A stretch of DNA of 54,299 nucleotides, from contig NZ_FJVE01000005.1 in the NCBI RefSeq assembly GCF_900078195.1, forward strand, positions 460,001 to 514,299. The letters are read 5' to 3'. The stretch's first letter is position 1; each line of letters starts with the position of its first letter. A program made the position numbers and the translations under genes. Of this stretch, positions 28,119 to 36,558 are shown in pieces. The stretch is from Clostridium sp. Marseille-P299. GTDB lineage: Bacteria; Bacillota; Clostridia; Lachnospirales; Lachnospiraceae. The notes under the pieces are model-generated. The model searched no databases and was not told the DNA's origin. It saw nothing but the letters and a program-made list of their open reading frames with translations.

Positions 28119-29319
28119 AAAAGAGCTTCAAGAACGAGTTATGGATAAAATAGACCTTTCAAAAGAAATTGATGATAATGAGCTTTTAGATATGATAGAT
28201 ATAGTTATAAAGAACAAAAGCAGAGATTATTACTTAAGTATAAAGGAAAAGCAGCAGTATCGAAAAGAAATTTTTAATTCTATACGTCGGCTGGATGTTT
28301 TACAAGAACTTGTGGAAGATTCATCAATTACTGAAATAATGATTAATGGAGCAAGTAATATTTTTATAGAGAGAAATGGTAGAATCACAAAATGGGAGAA
28401 AAAATTTGAGTCTAACCGTAAATTAGAAGATGTAATTCAGCATATTGTTGCAGGCTCCAATCGTATTATCAATGAGGCAAGCCCTATTGTTGACGCCAGA
28501 CTTAGTGATGGCTCTCGTGTTAATATTGTTCTTCCACCAATTTCTTTATGTGGACCAATTGTAACAATCAGAAAGTTTCCAGAAGAAACGATGACCATGG
28601 ACAAGCTTGTAAAAATCAAATCATTACCTGAAGAAGCAGCTGAATTTTTGAAAAAATTAGTAATCTCGGGGTATAACATTTTTGTAAGTGGTGGAACGGG
28701 AACAGGTAAAACAACATTTTTAAATGCTTTATCTAACTATATACCAGGTGATGAGCGCATTATAACAATCGAAGATTCAGCTGAATTACAAATTAAAAAC
28801 ATACCAAATTTAGTTAGTTTAGAAGTTAGAAACGCAAATGTTGAAGGGGATAATGAGATTAGTATACGTGATTTAATTAAGTCTAGCCTTAGAATGCGGC
28901 CGGATCGAATTGTGGTAGGAGAGGTAAGAGATGCATCTAGTATTGATATGTTGCAAGCACTTAATACTGGGCACTGCGGAATGAGTACTGGTCATGCCAA
29001 CTCTCCGACGGATATGCTATCAAGGTTAGAAACCATGGTTTTATTGGGAGCAGATATTCCACTTTTAGCTGTAAGAAAGCAAATAGCATCTGCAATCGAT
29101 ATCATAATTCAGTTGGGGAGATTAAGAGATAAGTCAAGGAGGGTTATGGAAATCTCAGAAGTTTTGGATTGTGTAAACGGAGAAATCCGTATGAATTGTT
29201 TATATAAGTTTGAAGAAGAAGGTGAAACTGCCGATGGACTGGTATTAGGTAAGCTAAGTAAAACAGAAAATTCACTGTTTCATCAACATAAATTATTAAA
29301 AGCAGGGTTATCCGTTTGA
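28096..29319 (+). CDS. tadA: TadA/CpaF-family secretion ATPase
   Basis: A 407-residue type II/IV secretion ATPase that powers Flp pilus assembly. Walker A is SGGTGTGKTTFLNAL. Asp-box and Walker B region residues are in IEDSAELQI and RPDRIVVGEVRD, and His-box text is GHCGMSTGHAN. The family's N-terminal domain precedes the core. The TTG at 28096 follows GGGAGG with good spacing and overlaps tadZ by 23 bases, indicating translational coupling. Confidence 0.95.
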   Translation: MEPERDYKKELQERVMDKIDLSKEIDDNELLDMIDIVIKNKSRDYYLSIKEKQQYRKEIFNSIRRLDVLQELVEDSSITEIMINGASNIFIERNGRITKWEKKFESNRKLEDVIQHIVAGSNRIINEASPIVDARLSDGSRVNIVLPPISLCGPIVTIRKFPEETMTMDKLVKIKSLPEEAAEFLKKLVISGYNIFVSGGTGTGKTTFLNALSNYIPGDERIITIEDSAELQIKNIPNLVSLEVRNANVEGDNEISIRDLIKSSLRMRPDRIVVGEVRDASSIDMLQALNTGHCGMSTGHANSPTDMLSRLETMVLLGADIPLLAVRKQIASAIDIIIQLGRLRDKSRRVMEISEVLDCVNGEIRMNCLYKFEEEGETADGLVLGKLSKTENSLFHQHKLLKAGLSV

Positions 29320-29348
29320 AAAGATAAGGATAATAAACAGGAGGAAAA

Positions 29349-30092
29349 GTGATTTCAAATTATTCAGATTATGAATTTACACAAAAAGAACTTTTAACTG
29401 TTATTGCAAAAGGAGTAATTCTTTGCTGTGTGGTTGGATTTATTTTTTATCGTAGTTTACTTGGAATAATAATACTTTTACCATATGTTTATTTCTATAC
29501 CAAAGAACAGAAAAATAAATATATGATATTAAGAAAACAAAGGTTAAGTATTGGATTTCGAGATGGTATAAGATGTATATTAGCGGCCCTAGAAGCTGGG
29601 TATTCATTGGAAAATGCCATGGGTGAAGCAATTACTGATTTAAAATTGATGTATAACGATGAAACAGAAATCATTAAGGAATTCTTGCATATACAAAGGC
29701 AAGTAAAAAACAACGTAACTATTGAAGAAGCAATGGAGCAATTTGCACTTCGTAGTGGTATTGAAGATATTGAAAGCTTCGCAGAAGTATTACTAACGGC
29801 GAAACGAACAGGCGGAGATATCGTTAAAGTAATAAGAACCACTAGCAATGCTATTAGTGATAAATTAGAAGTTAAGCGCGAAATTATAACAATGATTACT
29901 GCAAAGCAATTTGAAGTAACGATTCTAAAAGTAATTCCCTTTGGAATTATATTATATCTATGGCTAGGTTCACCTGGCTTTCTAGATCCTCTTTATCATA
30001 ATCTATTTGGTATCGTTTTTATGACAATCATTTTAGTCCTATATATTTTTATTAATAAAGTGGCAAATAACATAACCAATATTGAAATATAG
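29349..30092 (+). CDS. tadB: TadB-like inner membrane platform protein
   Basis: A 247-residue protein with two N-terminal and two C-terminal hydrophobic segments around a type II secretion F (T2SF) domain (GFRDGIRCILAALEAGYSLE, RTGGDIVKVIRTT). It forms the membrane platform with TadC and is driven by TadA. GTG start with AGGAGG only 4 bases away, which is short but the best visible option. Confidence 0.88.
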   Translation: MISNYSDYEFTQKELLTVIAKGVILCCVVGFIFYRSLLGIIILLPYVYFYTKEQKNKYMILRKQRLSIGFRDGIRCILAALEAGYSLENAMGEAITDLKLMYNDETEIIKEFLHIQRQVKNNVTIEEAMEQFALRSGIEDIESFAEVLLTAKRTGGDIVKVIRTTSNAISDKLEVKREIITMITAKQFEVTILKVIPFGIILYLWLGSPGFLDPLYHNLFGIVFMTIILVLYIFINKVANNITNIEI

Positions 30093-30108
30093 CAAAGGAG
30101 GGGAGTTA

Positions 30109-31599
30109 GTGTCTCTTATTGGATTCGTTGTTTTTCTATTGTTTTTTCTGATGATGTTTCTTTCTAGAAACTACAATAAAGAGTATTTTATGCAATTAGA
30201 TAAAAATGAAGATCCACTTCGAATTATCTATCCTTTGATTTTTTATATAAAGATTAAAATTTCTAAAATAATTAAACCAAAGGAGCATACACAACGCAAA
30301 CGCGTATTTGAGGAGCTATATATAGGGAAAGCTAATGAAATGCAAAATCTATATTTTTATAGGAAAATCTCACTTATGGTTGTGGTAGGGATGGCTTCGT
30401 TATTACTTGCTATATTTGCAGATTTATCTGCAAAAAGCAAAAGTCAATATATATTTGGAAATCAACTTATTAGACCAGTTATGGGAGTTGGTGAGGAATC
30501 CATAAATGTTGAATATGCAACGAAAAACGGTATCGCAGGAAGCGTTGACGTTAAAGTTAGTGAAAAGCAAATAAATGATGATAAAGTAGAAGCTTTATTT
30601 GAAGAGGCTAAATTGTATATCGATAGAGAAATGTTAGGTAGTAATCAATCTACCAATGAGGTGACTTCCAACCTAAATCTAGTAACTAAAATACCAAATA
30701 CAAGTATAAAAATTAAATGGAGTGTAAGTGATTCAACATATATAAATGAACAAGGAGTTCTTCGGAATGAAGAGTCACCAAAAGAGGGCGTGTTAGTAGA
30801 GCTAGTAGCAGAGTTATCATATTATGAGCATCAAATATTATATAGCCTGTATATTCGGATTCTACCGAAAGAATATTCTGAGATAGAAATATTTAATAAA
30901 GCGTTAAATGAAGCTTTAATTGAAATTGATCAATCCACAAGAAAAGAGGATTCACTAAAATTACCTGAGAAAGTAGGTAACTATTCTTTATTTTGGAACT
31001 TAAAGAATGAAAATTCATCTATCTATCTATTATTGCTTGGGCTCGTAGCAAGTTTTTGCATTATGTTAGGTATGGAATCAACACTAAAAAGTAAACAAAA
31101 GCTAAGAAATTTGCAAATGTTAATTGATTATCCTGAAATCGTAAGTAAGTTTACCTTGCTATTAAATGCTGGTATGACCATTCGTGCAGCGTTTGAAAGA
31201 ATAACTTTAGATTATTTAAAGAAAAGGAGGAGAGAAGATAGTAATCCGAAAAAGAAAAAGGAGGTGGGGAGATATGCTTATGAAGAGTTAGTTGTGGCCG
31301 TAAGAGAGTTAGAACTTGGAAAACCAGAGGCAATGGTATATGACGCTTATGGGCAAAGGTGCTCTTTAATGTGTTATTTAAGATTTAGTACGATTATTGT
31401 TCAAAATATGAAAAAAGGTACAAAAGGAATTGTACCAATGCTTGAATTAGAAGCCTTGGATGCGTTTACAGAACGAAAAGAAACCGCCAAACGTTTAGGT
31501 GAGGAGGCTGGAACTAAGTTACTTGGACCTATGGTTGGAATGCTTTTCATTGTTTTATTGATTGTTTTGGTTCCTGCATTTTTGAACTTTAGTTTTTAG
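30109..31599 (+). CDS. tadC: TadC-like platform protein with an inserted Ig-like domain
   Basis: A 496-residue protein whose last 170 residues are a T2SF domain (IDYPEIVSKFTLLLNAGMTI, then a hydrophobic C-terminus), as expected for TadC. Classical TadC proteins are about 290-310 residues. This one carries about 180 extra residues between membrane segments at 85-105 and 305-322. Within them, residues about 187-251 (KIPNTSIKIKWSVSDSTYI, INEQGVL, VELVAELSYYEH) resemble an atrophied bacterial immunoglobulin-like fold, probably outside the membrane. GTG at 30109 follows AAAGGAGGGG and is preferred over the in-frame ATG at 30082, which overlaps tadB. Confidence 0.85.
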   Translation: MSLIGFVVFLLFFLMMFLSRNYNKEYFMQLDKNEDPLRIIYPLIFYIKIKISKIIKPKEHTQRKRVFEELYIGKANEMQNLYFYRKISLMVVVGMASLLLAIFADLSAKSKSQYIFGNQLIRPVMGVGEESINVEYATKNGIAGSVDVKVSEKQINDDKVEALFEEAKLYIDREMLGSNQSTNEVTSNLNLVTKIPNTSIKIKWSVSDSTYINEQGVLRNEESPKEGVLVELVAELSYYEHQILYSLYIRILPKEYSEIEIFNKALNEALIEIDQSTRKEDSLKLPEKVGNYSLFWNLKNENSSIYLLLLGLVASFCIMLGMESTLKSKQKLRNLQMLIDYPEIVSKFTLLLNAGMTIRAAFERITLDYLKKRRREDSNPKKKKEVGRYAYEELVVAVRELELGKPEAMVYDAYGQRCSLMCYLRFSTIIVQNMKKGTKGIVPMLELEALDAFTERKETAKRLGEEAGTKLLGPMVGMLFIVLLIVLVPAFLNFSF

Positions 31600-31682
31600 T
31601 AATATACATAGGATTATGATTTTTCAAGGAATGTCATTATAACAGAAACAGACATCATAACAAAAAAGAGAGGAAGAAAGAT

Positions 31683-31862
31683 ATGATAAACGTAGTAAAA
31701 AGATTTTTAAAAGAAGAAGATGGTATAGGAGTAGTTGAAATTATTTTAATTTTAGTAGTGCTCATTGGACTTGTTTTAATATTTAGAACAAGTATTACAC
31801 AGTTAGTGAAAGACGTATTTGATGATATTTTAGATGATGTTGGTACAATTAATAATGATTAA
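31683..31862 (+). CDS. flp: Flp-family pilin precursor
   Basis: A 59-residue prepilin, the structural subunit of the Tad pilus. A short basic leader ending KEEDG is followed by the mature N-terminus IGVVEIILILVVLIGLVLIF. The prepilin peptidase should cut after that Gly, giving the hallmark Glu at mature position 5. The C-terminus is short and acidic (DVFDDILDDVG). AGAGGAAG lies before the ATG. It sits between tadC and the large pseudopilin-like protein, as Clostridia tad loci often have it. Confidence 0.9.
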   Translation: MINVVKRFLKEEDGIGVVEIILILVVLIGLVLIFRTSITQLVKDVFDDILDDVGTINND

Positions 31863-31907
31863 TAAGCTTATAATATCTACCCATTCTTATAAGTAGGAGG
31901 TTATATT

Positions 31908-34337
31908 ATGTGCAGAAATCAAAAAGAAGGTTCTATCACTGCGTATTTAACATTAATCTTATTTTTGATATTAGCTATAATCACTACCAGTGTTGAAGCA
32001 GCAAGAGTATCCACTGCAAAAGTTTATGCAAATCGGGTATTAAACACAGCAATGAGATCTACGCTAGGTGAATATTACTTACCACTTTATGAAAAATATC
32101 ATCTTTTTGGCTTAGATATTGGATATGGTGATGTAAACAAAAATGAGGCGGAATTAATAAATAGAATTAAGCAAACGATGGAGGATAGCTTACATCCAGA
32201 AATCAATCCTTTGTACTTACATTTTAATGCAAATAAAAATTTTCTAATATGTAATCTTACTGTAGATTCCGTTACTTTAAATGAGCGTAGATCAATTATT
32301 GATAAGAATGGGGATATATTAAAGAAGCAAGCAATTCAGTATCAAAAGTATGATTCTGCAGCAGATTTACTCACTCAATTCTTGCAAAAGTTTAATCTTT
32401 TAGCATCAACAGAAGAATCTAATGAATTACTAAATGAAAAGCTTGAAGTGGAAACAAAGCTATATGAAATTGATAAAAAGATGCTTGAGTTAATTAAGTA
32501 TATTGACGGTTTTGAAGTAGATGAGAATGGTATTAAACTAAGTAAAAAAGGTAAGCCATTAACGGTTAGTAATTATGCTAAAAGAATAGTTAATTTCTCA
32601 GTTTCTCAGGATTCTGTGCAAATTAACAATTCAGCGTTGTATGCAGAAATCCAAGGGAAGTATGTAAGTCCAAGTAATATTATTCGTGATTTAATATCAA
32701 AGGGAGAGGAAGCTGTTGATAAAAAAGAACAATGGGAGGATTATGAAGATGAGCTAGATGAGTTATTAGAAGAGGATGACTATTTAAATCCTGTTTATCT
32801 TGCAAAGGTTATGAGTTTAAGAAGTTCTATTCGAAGTGCAAGAAATGCATATCAAGATTGTATTACGGATATAAATTCAAAACAAAGCAATTTAGAAACA
32901 CTTGTTATAGGTACTTTAGGATCCATAGAGAGTGCTTTAAGTTGTATTGAATCCATAAATGATTCAAGAAGAGAATCAAGCTCTTATGTTGACTCTCTAA
33001 TAGATAGTGTAGCTGCAGCAAAAGATAAATTAGAGCAAAGCTTTTATGAAGAATTATTAAGAAGTTCGGATGAGATGAAAGCATATACCGATGAAACGGT
33101 ATCAAAAATAAGTATCATATACAACATTACGCAAATGAAAGAAACGTTACAAAGTAATAAAGAAGTATTAAATAATATAAATAAAAAAGGTATTCCGCAG
33201 TTTTTTGTTGGATCCTTAAACTCATGGAAAAATGAATTACAAACAATTGATTCGATGTTTAAACAATATAGTCATAGTGGTCTAGCAATAGACTATAGTA
33301 GTTTTAAATTAGAAAAAGAGAGTAATAAAGTACTTAGTACATTTAAGAGCTTAATTAATTCAGGTATTGCAGGATTAGTAATAGAAGACATGGATCAATT
33401 ATCGAAAGCAAAGCTACCAGAGGGAAGTTTAATTTCTACCTCAATGAGTATAGGAAAAGAAAATTCAAATGTAGCTATGGATGAAATGCTATCGAATGCG
33501 ACAAAAGAAAAGAATAACAATGAAATGATAGGGACCTTTGACCAAGCAGGAATATCCATTGGCAGTGTCCTTGCAGAAGGTGGAAACAAAATACTTGAGA
33601 ATATTTTATACATTGCATACTTGGAGGATCATTGTTCTGATTATTTGTTAAAAGATACAACTGGTGAACAAGTCTTAAATTATGAACTTGAGTATATTTT
33701 ATTTGGAAATACTACAGACAATGAAAATGCCGAGGCAACGGCCACGAGAATAGTTCTAATACGTACCATTGTAAATTTATTGCATGTCTTTACAGATTCT
33801 CAAAAAAATAGTACAGCACTATCGTTTGCCACTGCATTAGTGGGATTTTCAGGATTGCCGTTCTTAGTAAGCGTAACAAAGTATATTGTTTTATTTGTTT
33901 GGGCATTTGAAGCAGCACTTGTTGAAACTGCATCAATTATGTTAGGCAAAGACGTCCCAATACTTACAACTAGAGAAAACTTTACACTAGAGTTTACGGA
34001 AGTGCTTAGTATGAGCAAAGAAAAGATTATAAGTAAGGCTAAAGATTATGAGAGTGTAAAAAATGGCCTTTATTTTGGCTATAAGGATTATATTCGCCTA
34101 TTTTTATTAGTACAAAATAAAACAAAGCAGAATTATAGAACCATGGACCTTATACAGGAAAACTTAAGATACGTATACGATAGTGACTTTTTATTGTCTA
34201 GATGTATTACAAATTATGAAGTAAATGTTAGGTTTGAAATGCCTCAAGTATTTTTATCTATGCCTTTTATTACGGATCAAGATATGAAATCTGTACGCGG
34301 ATATGAGTATGATATAAATGCTGCTGTTTCTTATTAA
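31908..34337 (+). CDS. Large pseudopilin-like surface protein of the tad locus (DUF5702-like)
   Basis: An 809-residue protein with an N-terminal type III-like signal anchor (GSITAYLTLILFLILAIITTSVEAARV) similar to TadG-like proteins. A long helical, coiled-coil-rich region of about 550 residues and a C-terminal hydrophobic part around residues 640-685 (VSVTKYIVLFVWAFEAALVE) follow. It matches my memory of the DUF5702 proteins that occur in Lachnospiraceae tad loci; the family name is from memory. Its role is probably structural, on or in the cell envelope. Strong AGGAGG before the ATG. Confidence 0.78.
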   Translation: MCRNQKEGSITAYLTLILFLILAIITTSVEAARVSTAKVYANRVLNTAMRSTLGEYYLPLYEKYHLFGLDIGYGDVNKNEAELINRIKQTMEDSLHPEINPLYLHFNANKNFLICNLTVDSVTLNERRSIIDKNGDILKKQAIQYQKYDSAADLLTQFLQKFNLLASTEESNELLNEKLEVETKLYEIDKKMLELIKYIDGFEVDENGIKLSKKGKPLTVSNYAKRIVNFSVSQDSVQINNSALYAEIQGKYVSPSNIIRDLISKGEEAVDKKEQWEDYEDELDELLEEDDYLNPVYLAKVMSLRSSIRSARNAYQDCITDINSKQSNLETLVIGTLGSIESALSCIESINDSRRESSSYVDSLIDSVAAAKDKLEQSFYEELLRSSDEMKAYTDETVSKISIIYNITQMKETLQSNKEVLNNINKKGIPQFFVGSLNSWKNELQTIDSMFKQYSHSGLAIDYSSFKLEKESNKVLSTFKSLINSGIAGLVIEDMDQLSKAKLPEGSLISTSMSIGKENSNVAMDEMLSNATKEKNNNEMIGTFDQAGISIGSVLAEGGNKILENILYIAYLEDHCSDYLLKDTTGEQVLNYELEYILFGNTTDNENAEATATRIVLIRTIVNLLHVFTDSQKNSTALSFATALVGFSGLPFLVSVTKYIVLFVWAFEAALVETASIMLGKDVPILTTRENFTLEFTEVLSMSKEKIISKAKDYESVKNGLYFGYKDYIRLFLLVQNKTKQNYRTMDLIQENLRYVYDSDFLLSRCITNYEVNVRFEMPQVFLSMPFITDQDMKSVRGYEYDINAAVSY

Positions 34338-34342
34338 AAAAT

Positions 34343-34475
34343 ATAATACGGTAAGATCTCTGTTTTTTTACATAATATATGTTCAAATTAACCAATAACA
34401 ATAATTTTATTTCTCTCTCCAAGAAATCATTTGCAAAAACCATGTGTGAAAAAAACAGAGGTCTTACCGTATTAT
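34343..34475. repeat. Inverted repeat with 27-base arms inside the tad locus
   Basis: Positions 34343-34369 (begins ATAATACGGTAAGAT) and 34449-34475 (ends GGTCTTACCGTATTAT) are complementary over 27 bases with a single T-G wobble. They flank a 79-base AT-rich loop. The right arm ends 1 base before the ribosome binding site TAGGAG of the next gene. No T run follows on the plus strand, but on the minus strand ATTTTTT follows. It could dampen translation or stabilise the upstream mRNA. Confidence 0.85.
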
Positions 34476-34491
34476 GATAGGAGCTTATGGT

Positions 34492-35469
34492 ATGAAAAAG
34501 CTAAAAAATAAAAATGAGTTATTAACAGCATCCTTAACGGTAGAGGCTGCCATTGTACTTCCTATATTTATATTTACTTGCTATGCTTTTTTATTTTTCT
34601 TTTACTTAATTGGGATTCAAGAAAATTTACATAACGCATCAACAAAAGCATGTGAAACCGTAGCTTCTTATGGCTATCTTGTTCGGTATATTGAAAATAG
34701 GGGGGAAGAGTTAAAAGAAAAAGAAAATCAAAATTCTGATCAGGATAACGATGATAAGGAAAGTAGTAATAAGAATGCTGATGAAGATGAAGAAAAATTA
34801 GTATCTGGGATTGAGGATAGCGAGTTAGCAACCTTACTTTACTGCTTAACGGATGCTACATTAATTAAGTCTTATGTAAAAAAACATATGACTATAAATA
34901 ATAATTTAAGCCTATTTATTAAAGGTGGGTATAGCGGAATTTCATTTTTAGGATCGAACTTATATGATGAAGATGAATTTGTAACAATTAAGATGTCATA
35001 CAAAGTAAAAACTCCTGTCTTTTCTGAAATATTACCGAGTTTTTCTGTTGTGCAAAGTGTTCGTATGCATAGTTTTAATGGTTATGCAGTATCTAAAAAA
35101 AGCGGTGAATCAAAGGTCGACCCAGATGAAGAAATGGTCTATGTTACTGAAAGTGGCACAGTTTATCATACTTACAGTGATTGCACTCATATAAAAATAA
35201 ACCTAGAGCAAGTGAGTATAAATGATATTTCCAATAAGAAAAACGATAGTGGAGGGAAGTACTATGGGTGTGAGGGGTGTGTGAAATCCAAAGCTGAAGA
35301 ATTAGAACAAACACAGGCAACTGTCTATATTACCAAATATGGTACACGGTATCACATCTCAACAAGTTGTAGTAAGATAAAGCGTAGTGTAAAGCAGATA
35401 AAGTTATCAGAGGTAGGAAATAAAAACAAATGTAGCAAATGTGCATCAAGAGCGGGAGGTAAAAATTGA
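34492..35469 (+). CDS. TadE-like pseudopilin with two C-terminal Cys/His repeats
   Basis: A 325-residue protein. The N-terminus (ASLTVEAAIVLPIFIF) is a TadE-type prepilin signal with Glu at mature position 5, cleavable by the neighbouring peptidases. An acidic Asp/Glu/Asn-rich spacer follows, then a middle domain typical of such proteins. The C-terminus has two copies of a small motif: VYVTESGTVYH with Cys231, Cys260 and Cys263, and VYITKYGTRYH with Cys293, Cys314 and Cys317. Each has His plus three Cys, suggesting a metal- or disulfide-stabilised surface domain. The ATG at 34492 follows TAGGAG. Confidence 0.82.
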   Translation: MKKLKNKNELLTASLTVEAAIVLPIFIFTCYAFLFFFYLIGIQENLHNASTKACETVASYGYLVRYIENRGEELKEKENQNSDQDNDDKESSNKNADEDEEKLVSGIEDSELATLLYCLTDATLIKSYVKKHMTINNNLSLFIKGGYSGISFLGSNLYDEDEFVTIKMSYKVKTPVFSEILPSFSVVQSVRMHSFNGYAVSKKSGESKVDPDEEMVYVTESGTVYHTYSDCTHIKINLEQVSINDISNKKNDSGGKYYGCEGCVKSKAEELEQTQATVYITKYGTRYHISTSCSKIKRSVKQIKLSEVGNKNKCSKCASRAGGKN

Positions 35470-35930
35470 TACTAGAATATATGAAAATAAATGCAATTGC
35501 ACTAATTATCAATGGTCTAGTGTTTTTATTGCTCCTAATCTGCAGTGTTGATGATATTCATAAAAAAACGATTCATCTAAAAAAATTAATTATATTTATG
35601 ATTCCGATTGTTATAGGAACACTAATTCGTACTGATATTGGAATTATCCAATGCATAACCGGAATGATAGTCGGAGTTTTATTTATTGTAATTAGTAAAG
35701 TAACACGTGGAGCAATAGGTATGGGTGATGGTCTTTTACTATGTGTGACTGGATTAGGACTTGGTATATGGAGAAATCTTGAGATGTTATGCTATGCCTT
35801 ACTATTTGCAGCAATTTATTCAAGCATTTTATTAATTCGTAATTTTAGAAATCGTAAAAGGAAAATTCCCTTTGTTCCATTTTTATTTCTGGGATATATA
35901 TGCTGTATATTGCTTGGAGGAATCATTTAA
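35466..35930 (+). CDS. Second prepilin peptidase-like protein (A24 family)
   Basis: A 154-residue polytopic membrane protein with the two aspartate motifs of A24 peptidases: SVDDIHKKTI near the N-terminus and GMGDG in the middle. It is a second prepilin peptidase in the same locus, and may handle the TadE-like proteins beside it while the first gene handles the Flp pilin; that split is inference. TTG at 35466 follows GGGAGG 6 bases upstream and overlaps the previous stop. Its own stop overlaps the next ATG. Confidence 0.82.
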   Translation: MILEYMKINAIALIINGLVFLLLLICSVDDIHKKTIHLKKLIIFMIPIVIGTLIRTDIGIIQCITGMIVGVLFIVISKVTRGAIGMGDGLLLCVTGLGLGIWRNLEMLCYALLFAAIYSSILLIRNFRNRKRKIPFVPFLFLGYICCILLGGII

Positions 35931-36526
35931 TGAATGAAAAAAGAAATAAATCGGAATCTTCTTTTAAAGAGTTGCCTGCAAGCCTTACTGTGGAAGCCTC
36001 TATTATCGTTCCAATGGTATCTGTGATTGTATTTTTAATTATATACTTTAACTTTTATTTACACGATCGAGTGAAGTTTGAATCACAAATGCATAACTTG
36101 GCCCTGGAGGGGTCAAACCTAATTCAATATAGTATTACCAATGATGGTAGTGTTAATGAGCTTAATCGTAGTATCTTTTATTTCTTTCTTGATAGTAAAA
36201 CAGAAGAGAAAAAATATTTAAAAACAACGATTACCAATACCTTTAATCATGGCTTATTTATCGGCAAATTAGAAGAACTAGCAGTAGATACAAGTTTAAC
36301 TAATATTACATATCAAGGGATTTTATCTTATAAGATTCCACTTCTTAGTGTTTTTCGTATGTTTTCATTGGATACGATAGAAGTTCCATTTAAGGTAAAA
36401 GCACCAATATTTCCAAGAGAAGAGACAACAAGGATTCTAGATGTTGCATTAAGGACTGGTGAAAGTATAAAAGGCGTTGGAAATGCAATTGATAAAGTGG
36501 TTGAAGTTTTAAATGCAATTCGTTAA
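35930..36526 (+). CDS. TadE-like pseudopilin
   Basis: A 198-residue protein with the type III signal PASLTVEASIIVPMVSVIVF followed by a single membrane helix and an extracytoplasmic domain of about 130 residues. TadE-like minor pilins start and tune pilus assembly. The ATG at 35930 shares a base with the preceding stop and follows TTGGAGG, so the two genes are translationally coupled. An upstream in-frame ATG at 35900 is inside the previous gene and lacks a binding site. Confidence 0.83.
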   Translation: MNEKRNKSESSFKELPASLTVEASIIVPMVSVIVFLIIYFNFYLHDRVKFESQMHNLALEGSNLIQYSITNDGSVNELNRSIFYFFLDSKTEEKKYLKTTITNTFNHGLFIGKLEELAVDTSLTNITYQGILSYKIPLLSVFRMFSLDTIEVPFKVKAPIFPREETTRILDVALRTGESIKGVGNAIDKVVEVLNAIR

Positions 36527-36558
36527 AAGTGCTTGTTAAAAAAACTTGGAGGATTAGG

